Source: Candidatus Lambdaproteobacteria bacterium (lineage in GTDB: Bacteria > SAR324 > NAC60-12). Taken from it: a stretch of 15,176 nucleotides of DNA. A program made the translations under genes and the position numbers. This document shows, piece by piece, positions 1 to 7,284 of this stretch (positions within the stretch are counted from its first letter, which is position 1; each line of letters begins with the position of its first letter). Below the pieces are notes generated by a model. That model was not told where the DNA came from. It did no database searches and saw only the letters and a list, made by a program, of their open reading frames with translations. The DNA is taken from positions 1,691-16,866 of the forward strand of contig DTUH01000065.1 of the NCBI GenBank assembly GCA_012964265.1, written 5' to 3'.

Positions 1-591
1 CTTGATGCTTTCTAAAACATAGGCTGAAATTCCCTGGTCTGAAGTCCACCAGTTCGTTTCATCGTAAATATCATTTTGTGCGGCAGACATTTCCAGACGT
101 ATCTTTGTTCCGGCAAAAACGGTTTGAAAAGCGTGGTATGCTCTCCGCGTGTGAAATGCGTCAGTAACTAAAATCAGCTTCTTAAAGCCTTCCTTTTCGC
201 TAAATTTTCTTAAATCGTAGGCTTCATCAAATGTTGAAGTTGCGCCGTCTTTGAGTGAAGGTACCGTGATAATCGGCACACTCAGTTTGAGTTCATCAAT
301 CATTGCCTGAGCAATTTCCTCGTTTGTTGAAAACAGATGAGCAAAACGGAGGTTTCTTTTTTTTTCTTCAGTCAGCAGCAGGCGTGGTGCAAAACCTTCA
401 GCAAAGAGTTTCAAGGCATGAGGTATTCTGGTACCTTTTCCTCCTGAAAGTACCACAATCGCGTCAGCTCCGGAGGTGACGTTGTTGACTGTAAAAAATT
501 CCGCATAGCCGGAAAGGATGGTCTTATATTGAAAAATTGCGGCTGCAAACAGTCCGCATGAAATTAAAACTACAACTAGCCAATTTTTCAT
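1..591 (-). CDS. DUF218 (YdcF/ElyC-like) membrane-anchored protein, C-terminus cut by window edge
   Basis: Open from an ATG at 591 to the window edge (197 codons, no stop), so it is partial. The N-terminus (KNWLVVVLISCGLFAAAIF) is one signal anchor. The rest follows the DUF218 pattern: DAIVVLSGG at residues 43-51, an Arg at 55 followed by an ALKLF helix, LLLTEE near 71-76, STFDEA at 119-124 and LVTDAFHTRRA at 141-151. DUF218 proteins (E. coli YdcF, SanA, ElyC) are linked to envelope biogenesis; their exact activity is poorly defined, so none is assigned here. It lies 64 bases downstream of the formyl-THF cyclo-ligase stop on the same strand and is probably the fourth gene of the ahcY operon. 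No good Shine-Dalgarno sequence is visible. The family call is fairly secure; the cellular role is unknown. Confidence 0.85.
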   Translation of the reverse strand, partial: MKNWLVVVLISCGLFAAAIFQYKTILSGYAEFFTVNNVTSGADAIVVLSGGKGTRIPHALKLFAEGFAPRLLLTEEKKRNLRFAHLFSTNEEIAQAMIDELKLSVPIITVPSLKDGATSTFDEAYDLRKFSEKEGFKKLILVTDAFHTRRAYHAFQTVFAGTKIRLEMSAAQNDIYDETNWWTSDQGISAYVLESIK

Positions 592-655
592 TTTTTCTTG
601 CTTTGGCTCAATGAATTAATCTCAAACAGCAAACTGACCGGTGTAGTTGGCATTC

Positions 656-1240
656 TTACTTATTCACTTCAATAATTCCGGATTCAGTCAAAATTCCATT
701 CATCGGCACATCGTGCTTTTCGGTGGGAACGCCTTCAAGTACCTGAAAATCGAAGGCTAATGCTAAACGGAAAGCACAAGTCTGCTTCAGGAATCGGTCG
801 TAATAACCTTTACCGTATCCGAGTCTTCCTCCCTGTCGGTCAAAGGCAACTCCCGGAACAATAACAAGATCGAATATTTCCGGAATCAATGCAACCCTTC
901 GTTCCGGAGAAGGTTCTAAAACACCTAAAGCTCCGGAACGCAAATCTTTGAATGAATTCAGTTGAGAATGGAAAAGTTCAGGCGTATCCGGAAGTACACA
1001 TGGTACACCGATCTGTTTTCCGGATTTCCAGCCAAACTCAATAATTGGGCTGGTGTCAGGTTCGTCTGATTTGGAGATGAAAATGTGGACCGAACCTGCG
1101 TTGCTGAAAACATCCCAACTTTGCAGTAACTTCAACATCTGTAGTTCTGCTTGTGTTTTCCATGATGCAGACATTGCTCGACGTTGTTTCAGCACTGTTT
1201 GGCGGATTTTATTTTTGTCCAAAAGCAATTGCTCAGACAT
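656..1240 (-). CDS. ygfA: 5-formyltetrahydrofolate cyclo-ligase (methenyl-THF synthetase)
   Basis: ATP-dependent conversion of 5-formyl-THF to 5,10-methenyl-THF, a cytosolic folate-salvage step. The signature loop is complete at about residues 129-151 of the ATG form: PGVAFD, then GGRLGYGKGYYDRFL. The N-terminal helix has the expected basic residues (KNKIRQ, KQRRAMS), and HDVPMNGILTE near the C-terminus matches the family's conserved EHDxPxxxIxTE end. The length of 194 residues is typical. I chose the ATG at 1240, two bases after the upstream lipoprotein's TGA; a TTG at 1246 overlapping that stop as TTGA would add two residues. Neither has a clear Shine-Dalgarno sequence, so translational coupling is likely. 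Being co-transcribed with ahcY links folate one-carbon units to the methyl cycle, though this is context rather than proof of co-regulation. Confidence 0.93.
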   Translation of the reverse strand: MSEQLLLDKNKIRQTVLKQRRAMSASWKTQAELQMLKLLQSWDVFSNAGSVHIFISKSDEPDTSPIIEFGWKSGKQIGVPCVLPDTPELFHSQLNSFKDLRSGALGVLEPSPERRVALIPEIFDLVIVPGVAFDRQGGRLGYGKGYYDRFLKQTCAFRLALAFDFQVLEGVPTEKHDVPMNGILTESGIIEVNK

Positions 1241-1242
1241 GC

Positions 1243-2163
1243 TCAATAACAGCGGACAGCATCACCGTTCAGAATGGCACTCCTAAAATTTGAAGGAACT
1301 TTCCCCCATGAAAAATCCTCCTGAACACTAAATAAGGTTAATTGACCTATTCGATCAAATTCAATGCTGGAAATGGTGTTTCCGTTAGTTCCCTTTTTTT
1401 CCTTGCGAACTCTGCGGAAAATTTTGCATACCTGATTAACCGAAATTCGGTTTCGCCGTCCCAAATTAATGCTGACGTATGCGCGATTAGCGCGCGACTC
1501 GATGATAAAACCACCCAGTGGGAAGCGTCCGCGAACCAGACCTCCCAGCTCTTCCCAGAGATTATTTGATTCCGAAAAAACGAAAGTGAATTCATGGTTC
1601 ATTTCGTTCTTTACCGGATCTTCAACACGGTAAATCCGAAATCTGATAAAGGTGCTCCAATCATTCGATGAAACTTTTTCCGGACTGGGCTGCACTCTCA
1701 TCAGGACAATGTAACGTACGCGCAGCCATTTGCCTAATTCTATAGTCTGTTTTATCAGCTCGTCATTAAATCTCCGTAGTTTACTTTGCTCAAGAGAATC
1801 TCTAAGCTGAGAAAACTGACTGCGGCTCAAGGCCCTTTCAACCCTTACGTCTTCAATGATTTTGAGGTCACCGTGTTCTTCCAGCACAGACTGCACAAAA
1901 CTTACGCTGAGTGCTTTATGGTAGCGGGAAAGGTTTTCTGAAAATTGAACGGGGACAAAGGCGACGAATGCTTTGGAAGTCAGGAGTTCTAATGGAGTCG
2001 GAGGGATTGGAGCCTCTAAACCCAAATCTAAAGGAGCATTCATGAGAGAGATGGGCTTTGACCCGCATCCGCTTAAGAGCAGTAAAAATCCAAAGCCAAG
2101 ACCATATTTCAAAATTTTAAAACAGTTAACGTTTAAAAGTCGTAACGACAAAAAACCTCTCAA
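1243..2163 (-). CDS. Putative outer-membrane lipoprotein, CsgG/FlgT/LpoB-like
   Basis: The N-terminus has basic residues, a hydrophobic run GFGFLLLL and a lipobox LSGC, so this should be a lipoprotein with a lipidated Cys near residue 33. The mature part starts with a Pro-rich linker (EAPIPPTPLE). It then has AFVPVQFSENLSRYHKALSV and a segment with alternating hydrophobic residues (LKIIEDVRVERAL), as in CsgG/LpoB-type folds. The C-terminal part (YVSINLGRRNRISVNQVCKI, IGQLTLFSVQEDFSWG, ILNGDAVRCY) resembles the end domain of FlgT-like proteins. This fold call is a remote inference from pattern only. The listed start is a TTG overlapping the ahcY stop (TTGA). An in-frame TTG at 2151, preceded by AGAGG four bases upstream, may be the real start and would still leave a good signal peptide. 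Function not recognised. Confidence 0.75.
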   Translation of the reverse strand: MRGFLSLRLLNVNCFKILKYGLGFGFLLLLSGCGSKPISLMNAPLDLGLEAPIPPTPLELLTSKAFVAFVPVQFSENLSRYHKALSVSFVQSVLEEHGDLKIIEDVRVERALSRSQFSQLRDSLEQSKLRRFNDELIKQTIELGKWLRVRYIVLMRVQPSPEKVSSNDWSTFIRFRIYRVEDPVKNEMNHEFTFVFSESNNLWEELGGLVRGRFPLGGFIIESRANRAYVSINLGRRNRISVNQVCKIFRRVRKEKKGTNGNTISSIEFDRIGQLTLFSVQEDFSWGKVPSNFRSAILNGDAVRCY

Positions 2164-3467
2164 TAGCGATAATGATCTGGTTTATAAGGCCCATCAACTG
2201 GAACATCCAAATATTTTGCTTGTGTTTCAGTCAGTTGGGTTAACTTAACACCTAATTTTCCTAAATGGAAGCGGGCAACTTTTTCATCAAGAATTTTTGG
2301 CAATACATAAACCTTGTTTTCATAATTATCACCATTATTCCAGAGGTCAATTTGTGCCATTACCTGGTTTGTGAAACTATTTGACATTACAAAAGCAGGA
2401 TGTCCTGTAGCACAACCTAAATTTACCAGGCGTCCTTCAGCAAGTAAAATCATGCGTTTCCCATCAGGCCAGACATATTGATCAACCTGTGGTTTAATAT
2501 TGATCTTTTTTAGTGAAGAATCATTGTTCAAGGAAGAAACCTGAATTTCGGTGTCAAAGTGACCGATATTGCACACAATAGCCTGATCTTTCATGGCATC
2601 CATATGCTCACGACAAATGATGTCAGAACAGCCCGTTGCGGTAACAAAGATGTCGCCAATTGGAGCAGCATTTTCCATGGTGACAATTTCATAACCTTCC
2701 ATTGCAGCTTGTAATGCACAAATCGGGTCAATTTCCGTCACAAGTACACGGGCACCTTGTCCACGCAGAGATTGAGCAGATCCTTTACCCACATCACCAT
2801 AACCTGCAACAACAGCAATTTTACCTGCAATCATTACATCAGTTGCACGTTTAATTCCATCAATCAGAGATTCGCGGCAACCGTACAAATTGTCAAATTT
2901 ACTTTTGGTAACAGAGTCATTCACATTGAAAGCCGGAATTTTTAGTAAGCCTTGCCGCTCCATTTGCTCAAGGCGATGTACGCCGGTTGTTGTTTCCTCA
3001 GAGACCCCTTTTAGTCCTGAAAGCAAATCCGGACGTGTTTCGTGTACGTAACCTGTTAAGTCACCTCCGTCATCAAGGAGAATATTAGGACTATTTTCAT
3101 CGGGCCATTCCAGGGATTGTTTTAGACACCACCAATATTCTTCTTCGGATTCGCCTTTCCAGGCAAAGATTGGAATACCGGTTTCCGCCATTGCGGCTGC
3201 AGCCTCATCTTGAGTTGAAAAAATATTGCACGAAGACCAGCGGACTTCTGCCCCCAGGTAAACCAGAGTCTCAATCAAAACCGCGGTTTCAACAGTCATG
3301 TGTAAAGAACCGGTGATGCGAGCTCCTACCAGAGGCTTATTATCCTTATACTCTCCCCTAAGCATCATCAGCCCGGGCATCTCATGTTCTGCGATGGTGA
3401 TGCGCTTTCTACCCAGTTCTGCTAATTGTACATCAGCTACTTTGTAATCCTGAACGTCAGTTACCAT
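2160..3467 (-). CDS. ahcY: Adenosylhomocysteinase (S-adenosyl-L-homocysteine hydrolase)
   Basis: NAD-dependent reversible hydrolysis of S-adenosylhomocysteine to adenosine and homocysteine, clearing the product inhibitor of SAM-dependent methyltransferases. Family landmarks are all present: ITGSLHMTVET at 51-61 (His56), DDGGDLT at 132-138, SEETTTGV at 156-163, NDSVTKSKFDN at 183-193 (Lys188, Asp192), the NAD-binding loop GYGDVGKGSA at 222-231, CNIGHFDTEI at 299-308 and the C-terminal KPDHYRY. I chose the ATG at 3467 (435 residues) because AAGGAG at 3481-3476 sits eight bases upstream and MVTDVQDYKVAD is a usual family N-terminus. An ATG at 3509 would add 14 residues without family similarity or a ribosome site. 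It is the first gene of the minus-strand operon. No truncation or missing catalytic residue is seen. Confidence 0.97.
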   Translation of the reverse strand: MVTDVQDYKVADVQLAELGRKRITIAEHEMPGLMMLRGEYKDNKPLVGARITGSLHMTVETAVLIETLVYLGAEVRWSSCNIFSTQDEAAAAMAETGIPIFAWKGESEEEYWWCLKQSLEWPDENSPNILLDDGGDLTGYVHETRPDLLSGLKGVSEETTTGVHRLEQMERQGLLKIPAFNVNDSVTKSKFDNLYGCRESLIDGIKRATDVMIAGKIAVVAGYGDVGKGSAQSLRGQGARVLVTEIDPICALQAAMEGYEIVTMENAAPIGDIFVTATGCSDIICREHMDAMKDQAIVCNIGHFDTEIQVSSLNNDSSLKKINIKPQVDQYVWPDGKRMILLAEGRLVNLGCATGHPAFVMSNSFTNQVMAQIDLWNNGDNYENKVYVLPKILDEKVARFHLGKLGVKLTQLTETQAKYLDVPVDGPYKPDHYRY

Positions 3468-3537
3468 CCGTTTGACTCCTTCTTGCATGTCGTGATATTC
3501 CATTTTCATATTATTTTCTTAATGTTGGATCATGGTT

Positions 3538-3570
3538 AAAAAAACAGACTTTCCTCCAAAGAACATTCTG
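3538..3570 (-). promoter_or_regulatory. Possible leader hairpin with T7 tract in the ahcY 5' UTR
   Basis: Read on the minus strand, CAGA, a five-base bulge, CTTT, a GGAGG loop, AAAG and TCTG fold into two stacked 4-bp helices, followed directly by seven T. It begins about ten bases after the predicted transcription start and could act as a weak attenuator. The helices are short, so this may be chance in AT-rich DNA. Confidence 0.2.
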
Positions 3571-3585
3571 TTTAATGATTGTGAA

Positions 3586-3614
3586 ATTATATTTGAACTT
3601 TCCGAGAAAAGCAA
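3586..3614 (-). promoter_or_regulatory. Predicted sigma70-type promoter of the ahcY operon
   Basis: On the minus strand, TTGCTT (3614-3609), a 17-base spacer, and a perfect TATAAT (3591-3586). The predicted start near 3579 gives a leader of about 110 bases before the ahcY ATG. The -35 match is only moderate (TTG conserved). A second TATAAT lies at 3628-3623. I see no SAH riboswitch in the leader. Confidence 0.5.
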
Positions 3615-3660
3615 GTTAAATCATTATATGCTCATGTAATGATATAAGTATCAATAATAA

Positions 3661-3900
3661 ATTAAAAAAACTTAATGATTATTAGATAAAAGACCAATAT
3701 TTGAGTTTGAATTTTATCTGGACAAAAAAGTAAAAAAACTCAAATTCCTGAAATATAAGGATTTATTTGATAAAATATATAATTAATCATAATAAATGTA
3801 AACTATTGATATAATAACATAAGTTTTAATTTACTATATATATATTCAAAAAAAAGCATATAAAATCAATTATTTTTTAAATAAGTGCTTGCAATGCCTT
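3661..3900. other. Very AT-rich divergent spacer
   Basis: The gap between ahcY and the sensor kinase (about 540-580 bases) holds no ORF I can support. From 3661 to 3900 I count 41 G+C in 240 bases (17%), far below the flanking genes. It contains A and T runs, a TATATATAT tract near 3835-3845 and the inverted repeat listed separately. It separates two divergent promoters, so it probably holds regulatory or bending DNA. I see no DnaA-box cluster, tRNA, transposon end or repeat array. Confidence 0.7.
3699..3745. repeat. 10-bp perfect inverted repeat in the AT-rich spacer
   Basis: ATTTGAGTTT at 3699-3708 is exactly complementary to AAACTCAAAT at 3736-3745, with 27 bases between. It is unusual for carrying the only G/C-containing repeated word in a region of about 17% G+C. 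It has no adjacent T run suggesting termination. It could be a protein-binding site or chance. Confidence 0.35.
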
Positions 3901-3917
3901 GTGATTTAACATATAAC
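3889..3917 (+). promoter_or_regulatory. Predicted sigma70-type promoter of the sensor kinase gene
   Basis: TTGCAA (3889-3894), a 17-base spacer, and TATAAC (3912-3917, five of six consensus bases). The start would be near 3924, about 125 bases before the kinase ATG, leaving a long leader that includes the dyad at 3981-4001. Confidence 0.4.
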
Positions 3918-3980
3918 AAATCAGACAATGTCTAGAACAAATGATTTTCAAGCGCCACTGATCATTAAAAAGGCTAATAT

Positions 3981-4001
3981 TTTTCACATGGATGTGTAAA
4001 A
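3981..4001. promoter_or_regulatory. Operator-like dyad upstream of the sensor kinase
   Basis: CACAT-gg-ATGTG (3985-3996) is a perfect dyad, flanked by TTTT on the left and, after one extra T, AAAA on the right. It lies about 50 bases before the kinase start and downstream of the predicted promoter. It is consistent with a small dimeric regulator site, but no regulator is identified. Confidence 0.25.
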
Positions 4002-4049
4002 TTTTAGTGATCTTATAAATGGAAACCCTCCAGCACTTTTTTATGCAGA

Positions 4050-5705
4050 ATGGACTACATGATTCATACTCTTAATAAAGTCACGCTCAGAAACCAGTAT
4101 AAAGTTCCAAGAAAAATTAAAACTCGAAGAGCCTTACTTGCTTCAAAAAGAATATTAAAACAAAATAGACCTGAAAGAAAACTGGATGAATCCAGTCTAA
4201 AAAAGTCTCATTTTGGTCTGCTTGCAATTTTTATTTTTGTGGTTACTTACTACATGAGCTCTTTTCTACCCCTTTCTTCTCTTGGTACACCTTCTCTTCC
4301 ACTAAAAACGCTTCATGATCTCAATCTGTTAGCGGAAAATGTCAGTGGGCTGATGACGCAAGGCAACGCCGGTTCTACCAAAATTGAGCAATTATTGACT
4401 CAACCATACGAAGGAGTAACTCAGCTGATTTTTCAAAGTCATAAAATTGTTGCCGCAAGTGAAAAACAACCTGAAAAAAATAATACCGAATTTATGACTC
4501 AAATTGGGAATAAAGTTTCATTCCAGATTCCCGTCGGTAAAGATGGAACTCAGGGAATTTTGATAGTGACTCAGGACATTTCACCTTTTGCGAAAAAACC
4601 CTTTTGGATACGGTTATTGATTAGTGGAAGTGTGGCACTGTTGATAGTTGCCCTGCTTGTTTACAGACAAACACGCCTCATCACAGATCAGGTTGATGTT
4701 CTGTGTCAACACTTCGTTAAATATAGACGTGAAAATGAAACAGGAGATTTATATAGCCCGCAAACGTCTGATGCGAGAACATTGATTGGGCAGAGAATAG
4801 GAGTTCTTGAAGAACTTTGGACACGTTTTCAATCTATGCAGGATGAATTAGCTCAAAATGTGGAAGAACTGGAAGACTCAAAACAGGAACTTGAGCAAAC
4901 AGTGACTGATCTTCAACTGGCAAAAAAGAAAGAGCGCCGTCTGGTTGAACTTGGTAATACTGTGGCGGAATTTGGCCATGACATCCGGAACGCAAATGGT
5001 TCCATTTCAAGTTTTGCAACTTTGCTGATAAAAATCCTGGACAAGGATCGAATTCAGGCAATGGAAGTGGTTCAGGCATTGACCTATATCAGGAGGATAA
5101 AAAACTCCTCGAACAATGTGACAGGTCTCACCACTGATATTCTGGATTTTGCTTCGGGAAGGATGGAGATTCGCCCGGAAATATATCAACTGGACGAGTT
5201 TCAGGAGCAAATTGAATCTCAACTTGGTTTTATCGACGACTTCCCTTTGCATTACCGTGTTCCTGCCGGACAACCGGCTTTCCTGCTCAGATTTGACGGA
5301 CGAAAAATAATTCGTGTTATTGTAAACCTAGTAAAAAATGCATGGGAAAAATTTCAGGATTCGCCTGAAACCAAAGACGGAAAACCAGCTCAGATAGAAG
5401 TACTATTTATTCCACAAAGTATGCGTGGATTAAAAATTCAGATTGTCGATAATGGAAGTCCAATTCCAGATACGATTATTGCTAATTTGTTTCAGTCTTT
5501 TCAAACCGAAGGTAAGGAAATGGGGACGGGTTTAGGTCTGTCTATTGGAAAGCAACTTATTGAAGCACATGGGGGGACAATTCGTGGATATAATCTACTT
5601 GATAATCGTGGCGTTGTCTTTGAGATAATCCTTCCGGACTGTGTAATTCCTGCTCCTTCCCGTACAGTTCAGAAACAAAATGACTCTTTCTCTCTGAGTG
5701 CGTGA
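4050..5705 (+). CDS. Two-transmembrane sensor histidine kinase (orphan)
   Basis: 551 residues. A basic cytoplasmic N-tail of about 50 residues precedes helix 1 (about 54-74). A predicted periplasmic sensor region of about 110 residues (75-184) precedes helix 2 (about 185-205). A long acidic coiled coil follows (about 255-300). The phosphoacceptor box is EFGHDIRNANGS with His310. The ATPase domain has an N box NLVKNAWEK (426-434, Asn430), a G1 box VDNGSPIP (Asp467) and a G2 box EMGTGLGLSIG (490-500), so it should be an active kinase. The H box reads HDIRN rather than HELRT. The sensor region could be Cache/PDC-like (ILIVTQDIS before helix 2) but I cannot name its ligand. No response regulator is encoded nearby, so its partner lies elsewhere. 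No clear Shine-Dalgarno sequence is seen; ATG 4059 is an alternative start. Confidence 0.9.
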   Translation: MDYMIHTLNKVTLRNQYKVPRKIKTRRALLASKRILKQNRPERKLDESSLKKSHFGLLAIFIFVVTYYMSSFLPLSSLGTPSLPLKTLHDLNLLAENVSGLMTQGNAGSTKIEQLLTQPYEGVTQLIFQSHKIVAASEKQPEKNNTEFMTQIGNKVSFQIPVGKDGTQGILIVTQDISPFAKKPFWIRLLISGSVALLIVALLVYRQTRLITDQVDVLCQHFVKYRRENETGDLYSPQTSDARTLIGQRIGVLEELWTRFQSMQDELAQNVEELEDSKQELEQTVTDLQLAKKKERRLVELGNTVAEFGHDIRNANGSISSFATLLIKILDKDRIQAMEVVQALTYIRRIKNSSNNVTGLTTDILDFASGRMEIRPEIYQLDEFQEQIESQLGFIDDFPLHYRVPAGQPAFLLRFDGRKIIRVIVNLVKNAWEKFQDSPETKDGKPAQIEVLFIPQSMRGLKIQIVDNGSPIPDTIIANLFQSFQTEGKEMGTGLGLSIGKQLIEAHGGTIRGYNLLDNRGVVFEIILPDCVIPAPSRTVQKQNDSFSLSA

Positions 5706-5715
5706 ATTCAGTTTT

Positions 5716-5743
5716 TCCGGAAATGACTCATGACAGTTCCGGA
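5716..5743 (+). terminator. Possible hairpin terminator after the kinase gene
   Basis: TCCGGAA (5716-5722) pairs with TTCCGGA (5737-5743) around a 14-base loop, starting 11 bases after the kinase stop. No continuous T run follows on the plus strand (only CCTTTTA 17 bases later), so it is weak as an intrinsic terminator. Confidence 0.3.
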
Positions 5744-5762
5744 GCATTATCCTGCCTTTTAC

Positions 5763-6056
5763 TCAAACCGGATTTACCCACTTAACAGTTTCATTTGATT
5801 GAATGCAGGAATAGTTAAGGCTTGAAGAAGCATGTTGTTCTTCAAGGAGCATGTAATCCAAATCGTACATGAACGAGCGTACTGCCTGATCAACGGATTC
5901 TTCAAATTCTTTAGACTGAACACGTTTCTGTAATTTTGTATCAATGTTTTGCTGGTACATTTTGCAATCCTTCCAAAAATAGTCTGAGAAAAAGGCCGCA
6001 TACCTTTTCACCTCTCCGATGAATCCGGTATTCAAGCCAAACTTGTACTCTTGCAT
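5763..6056 (-). CDS. Possible small hypothetical protein (97 residues)
   Basis: I do not recognise this protein. It is the most protein-like frame in the 590 bases between the kinase gene and ctaA. It has mixed charged and aromatic residues (KRYAAFFSDYFWKDCKMY), an amphipathic stretch rich in Glu, Lys and Gln (about 39-75, KLQKRVQSKEFEESVDQAV), and no transmembrane helix or signal peptide. It ends just beyond the kinase gene and points away from ctaA. There is no clear Shine-Dalgarno sequence before ATG 6056. The overlapping frames on both strands look like random translation, rich in Arg, Cys and Ser. It could be a real cytosolic helical protein or a chance ORF. Confidence 0.4.
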   Translation of the reverse strand: MQEYKFGLNTGFIGEVKRYAAFFSDYFWKDCKMYQQNIDTKLQKRVQSKEFEESVDQAVRSFMYDLDYMLLEEQHASSSLNYSCIQSNETVKWVNPV

Positions 6057-6297
6057 TCATCATCGGCAGAACAGGGAAAATCTTGAGGGAAAAACTGCTT
6101 TTAATCAAAAGTCTTGTTTTTATCAGGTTGAGCAAATATATCTTCTACTTCAAAACCGACGGCACTTTAATATGAAAAGAGCAGAGGTGTTCCGCAAGAG
6201 CCTTTCCAGCATAGTCATGGACTTGAGTTTCAGGCTTAAGGTTGTCATAATCAGTTGAAGTTTTTAATAAATTTTATAGTCAAAGTAGAAATTTTTG
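6057..6297. other. Spacer upstream of ctaA with no supported gene
   Basis: About 240 bases between the possible 97-residue ORF and heme A synthase. Short frames here do not look protein-like. TTGTCA at 6242-6247 is a possible -35 for ctaA, but the -10 candidates (TAATAA at 6265, TATAGT at 6275) fit poorly in sequence or spacing, so I do not call a promoter. Confidence 0.4.
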
Positions 6298-7284
6298 ATG
6301 AAATATTTATGCGTTGGAGCAGCAATACTCACTTGGCTCTTAATTCCTTTCGGTGCTTATGTGCGTTTGAAAAATGCAGGTCTTTCTTGTCCAGACTGGC
6401 CGCTTTGCTATGGTCAGCTTATACCTCCTGCGGGGTTTGAAATTGCGTTGGAAACAGGACACCGATTCGTTGCGACATTTTTAGGGGTTGTAATCATTGC
6501 AATTACATTTATCACATTTTGGCAAGCCGCTTTTTTCAAGCTGCGAAAACTTGCCGTCATAAGTCTGATTTTCGTTTCTATCCAGGGTATTTTGGGAGCA
6601 CTGACGGTAACTATGGTACTCTGGCCGCCGATTGTGACGCTCCACCTGTTGGGTGCAAACATTCTGTTTGGCATTCTGGTTTATTTATCTCGGGTCACTT
6701 TTGGCGTGACAGAGGATAATTCCGCTGCAACAGCTGTTACAGGAAAACCTTTAGATGGCTCTTTACCGTTTAAACGTCACCTGATTTTGATGCTTGCTGT
6801 TCTTTTAATTATAATTACTTCAGGAGGGTATAACAGCACGACCTCTTCCGGAACTCATTGTGAGGCTTTTCCGGGATGTCACGAAGGCAGCTTTGTCTCA
6901 TTTGGAATGAGCGGAACTGATATTTCTAACTGGTCAGGAATCAAGGGACACATTTTACCGCGGGCTCCCTTAGAATTTCAGGGACGGTTTTTTCCTGAAT
7001 TTGCAAATGAATGGATTCACATGCTGCATCGCCTGACTGCTTTGGGTGGAGGTATGGCACTAATGGTTCTGTCTTGGGTCTGGCTGAGGAACAGGTATGG
7101 TTATAATATAATAGGAAACAGCATCATTCTCCTGATTTTACTGGAAATTTGTGTGGGTATTGCTAACGCGGTGTTCCGGGTACCGGCCCCCATCTCGGCG
7201 TTGCATACGGCAATTGCCGCAACACTGACAGGATTGTTATTTTTCGTTTTTGCAGGATTTCATCTCAAAAAGGAGATAATATGA
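6298..7284 (+). CDS. ctaA: Heme A synthase (CtaA/COX15 family)
   Basis: Oxidises the heme O methyl group to formyl, giving heme A for the aa3 oxidase encoded opposite. Integral membrane protein of 328 residues with about eight helices in two similar halves. First half: RLKNAGLSCPDWPLC with the extracytoplasmic pair Cys31/Cys37, then ETGHR (Glu52, His55) and TLHLLGA (His116). Second half: a Cys pair CEAFPGC (188, 194), IHMLHR (His241, His244) and ALHTAIA (His303). These give the expected heme-ligand histidines and the Glu needed in the family. The loop between about 180 and 238 is long. ATG 6298 is preferred over TTG 6295 directly before it; the Shine-Dalgarno match is poor. Its stop overlaps the next start as ATGA, so the two genes are coupled. 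Confidence 0.95.
   Translation: MKYLCVGAAILTWLLIPFGAYVRLKNAGLSCPDWPLCYGQLIPPAGFEIALETGHRFVATFLGVVIIAITFITFWQAAFFKLRKLAVISLIFVSIQGILGALTVTMVLWPPIVTLHLLGANILFGILVYLSRVTFGVTEDNSAATAVTGKPLDGSLPFKRHLILMLAVLLIIITSGGYNSTTSSGTHCEAFPGCHEGSFVSFGMSGTDISNWSGIKGHILPRAPLEFQGRFFPEFANEWIHMLHRLTALGGGMALMVLSWVWLRNRYGYNIIGNSIILLILLEICVGIANAVFRVPAPISALHTAIAATLTGLLFFVFAGFHLKKEII

Noticed and set aside
3468..3509. N-terminal extension of AhcY from ATG 3509
   Set aside because: No ribosome site there, while AAGGAG lies eight bases before ATG 3467, which gives the normal family N-terminus.
3468..3580. SAH riboswitch upstream of ahcY
   Set aside because: The leader is AT-rich and shows none of the GC-rich conserved core or pseudoknot pairing expected of that riboswitch.
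3661..3900. Replication origin in the AT-rich spacer
   Set aside because: No cluster of DnaA boxes and no dnaA, dnaN or partition genes nearby.
5774..6001. 75-codon minus-strand frame with GGAGAGG upstream of ATG 6001
   Set aside because: Despite the purine-rich upstream stretch, its translation looks like an out-of-frame shadow of the 97-residue ORF, with no plausible protein composition.
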